Below are positions 5,803 to 5,836 of a stretch of DNA of 5,836 nt, piece by piece (positions within the stretch are counted from its first letter, which is position 1; each line of letters begins with the position of its first letter). The stretch covers positions 1-5,836 of the forward strand of contig SOJA01000180.1 in the NCBI GenBank assembly GCA_004376975.1, given 5' to 3'. Origin of the DNA: Candidatus Bathyarchaeota archaeon. GTDB lineage: Archaea > Thermoproteota > Bathyarchaeia > Bathyarchaeales > UBA233. The notes under the pieces are model-generated. The model was not told where the DNA came from. It did no database searches and worked only from the letters and a program-made list of their open reading frames with translations. The translations under genes were made by a program, and so were the position numbers.

Positions 5803-5836
5803 ATGAACCTAATTCTTGAAAAACAAGCAAAAACTC
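5803..5836 (+). CDS. Probable start of a gene running off the right edge
   Basis: An ATG at 5803 opens eleven codons without a stop up to the window edge, reading MNLILEKQAKT. GAGGA (5792-5796) lies six bases upstream, the best-spaced Shine-Dalgarno on the plus strand here, and a TATA-like run at 5741-5751 sits about 55 bases upstream. A competing ATG at 5790 ends after nine codons. Too little is visible to name a product; it may also be chance. Confidence 0.35.
   Translation, partial: MNLILEKQAKT

Noticed and set aside
5747..5836. Minus-strand frame of about 30 codons entering from the right edge
   Set aside because: Its translation has almost no acidic residues and an unprotein-like composition; the plus-strand start at 5803 with a Shine-Dalgarno site explains the region better.

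Overview
The window looks like archaeal DNA, most likely from an uncultured Thermoproteota lineage such as Bathyarchaeia. The reasons are a secreted protein ending in a CARDB domain plus dockerin (a layout I associate with exported proteins of these archaea), TATA-like elements about 25-30 bases ahead of the inferred transcript starts, short leaders, and many N-glycosylation sequons. The lineage is inference; no rRNA or other marker gene is present.

Positions 1-3387, minus strand: a two-gene operon for a heterodimeric ABC exporter. The upstream gene (3387 to 1564) is complete. The downstream gene starts at 1567 inside an ATGA overlap, has a Shine-Dalgarno GGAGG within the end of the first gene, and runs off the left edge before its Walker B motif. 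The motifs show an asymmetric pair. The complete subunit has Asp in place of the catalytic Glu and Gln in place of the switch His, and the partner has a non-canonical LSVGQ signature. Together they make one degenerate and one presumably working ATP site.

Positions 3388-3658: a divergent intergenic region with a TATA-like element for each direction and, between them, a GC-rich inverted repeat.

Positions 3659-5287, plus strand: a secreted multidomain protein with signal peptide, PepSY-like N-terminal domain, caspase/gingipain-like (clan CD) cysteine peptidase candidate, CARDB domain and a two-repeat calcium-binding dockerin. This is the most interesting gene here: an apparent archaeal extracellular protease with a docking module.

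Positions 5321-5473, minus strand: a 50-residue zinc-ribbon protein, convergent with the peptidase gene and only 33 bases from it, with its own promoter. The remaining 5474-5836 holds that promoter, a 10-bp-stem inverted repeat, and at the right edge a probable gene start (5803) with a good ribosome binding site.

The exporter and the secreted peptidase share an upstream region and could be co-regulated, but nothing in the sequence proves a functional link.
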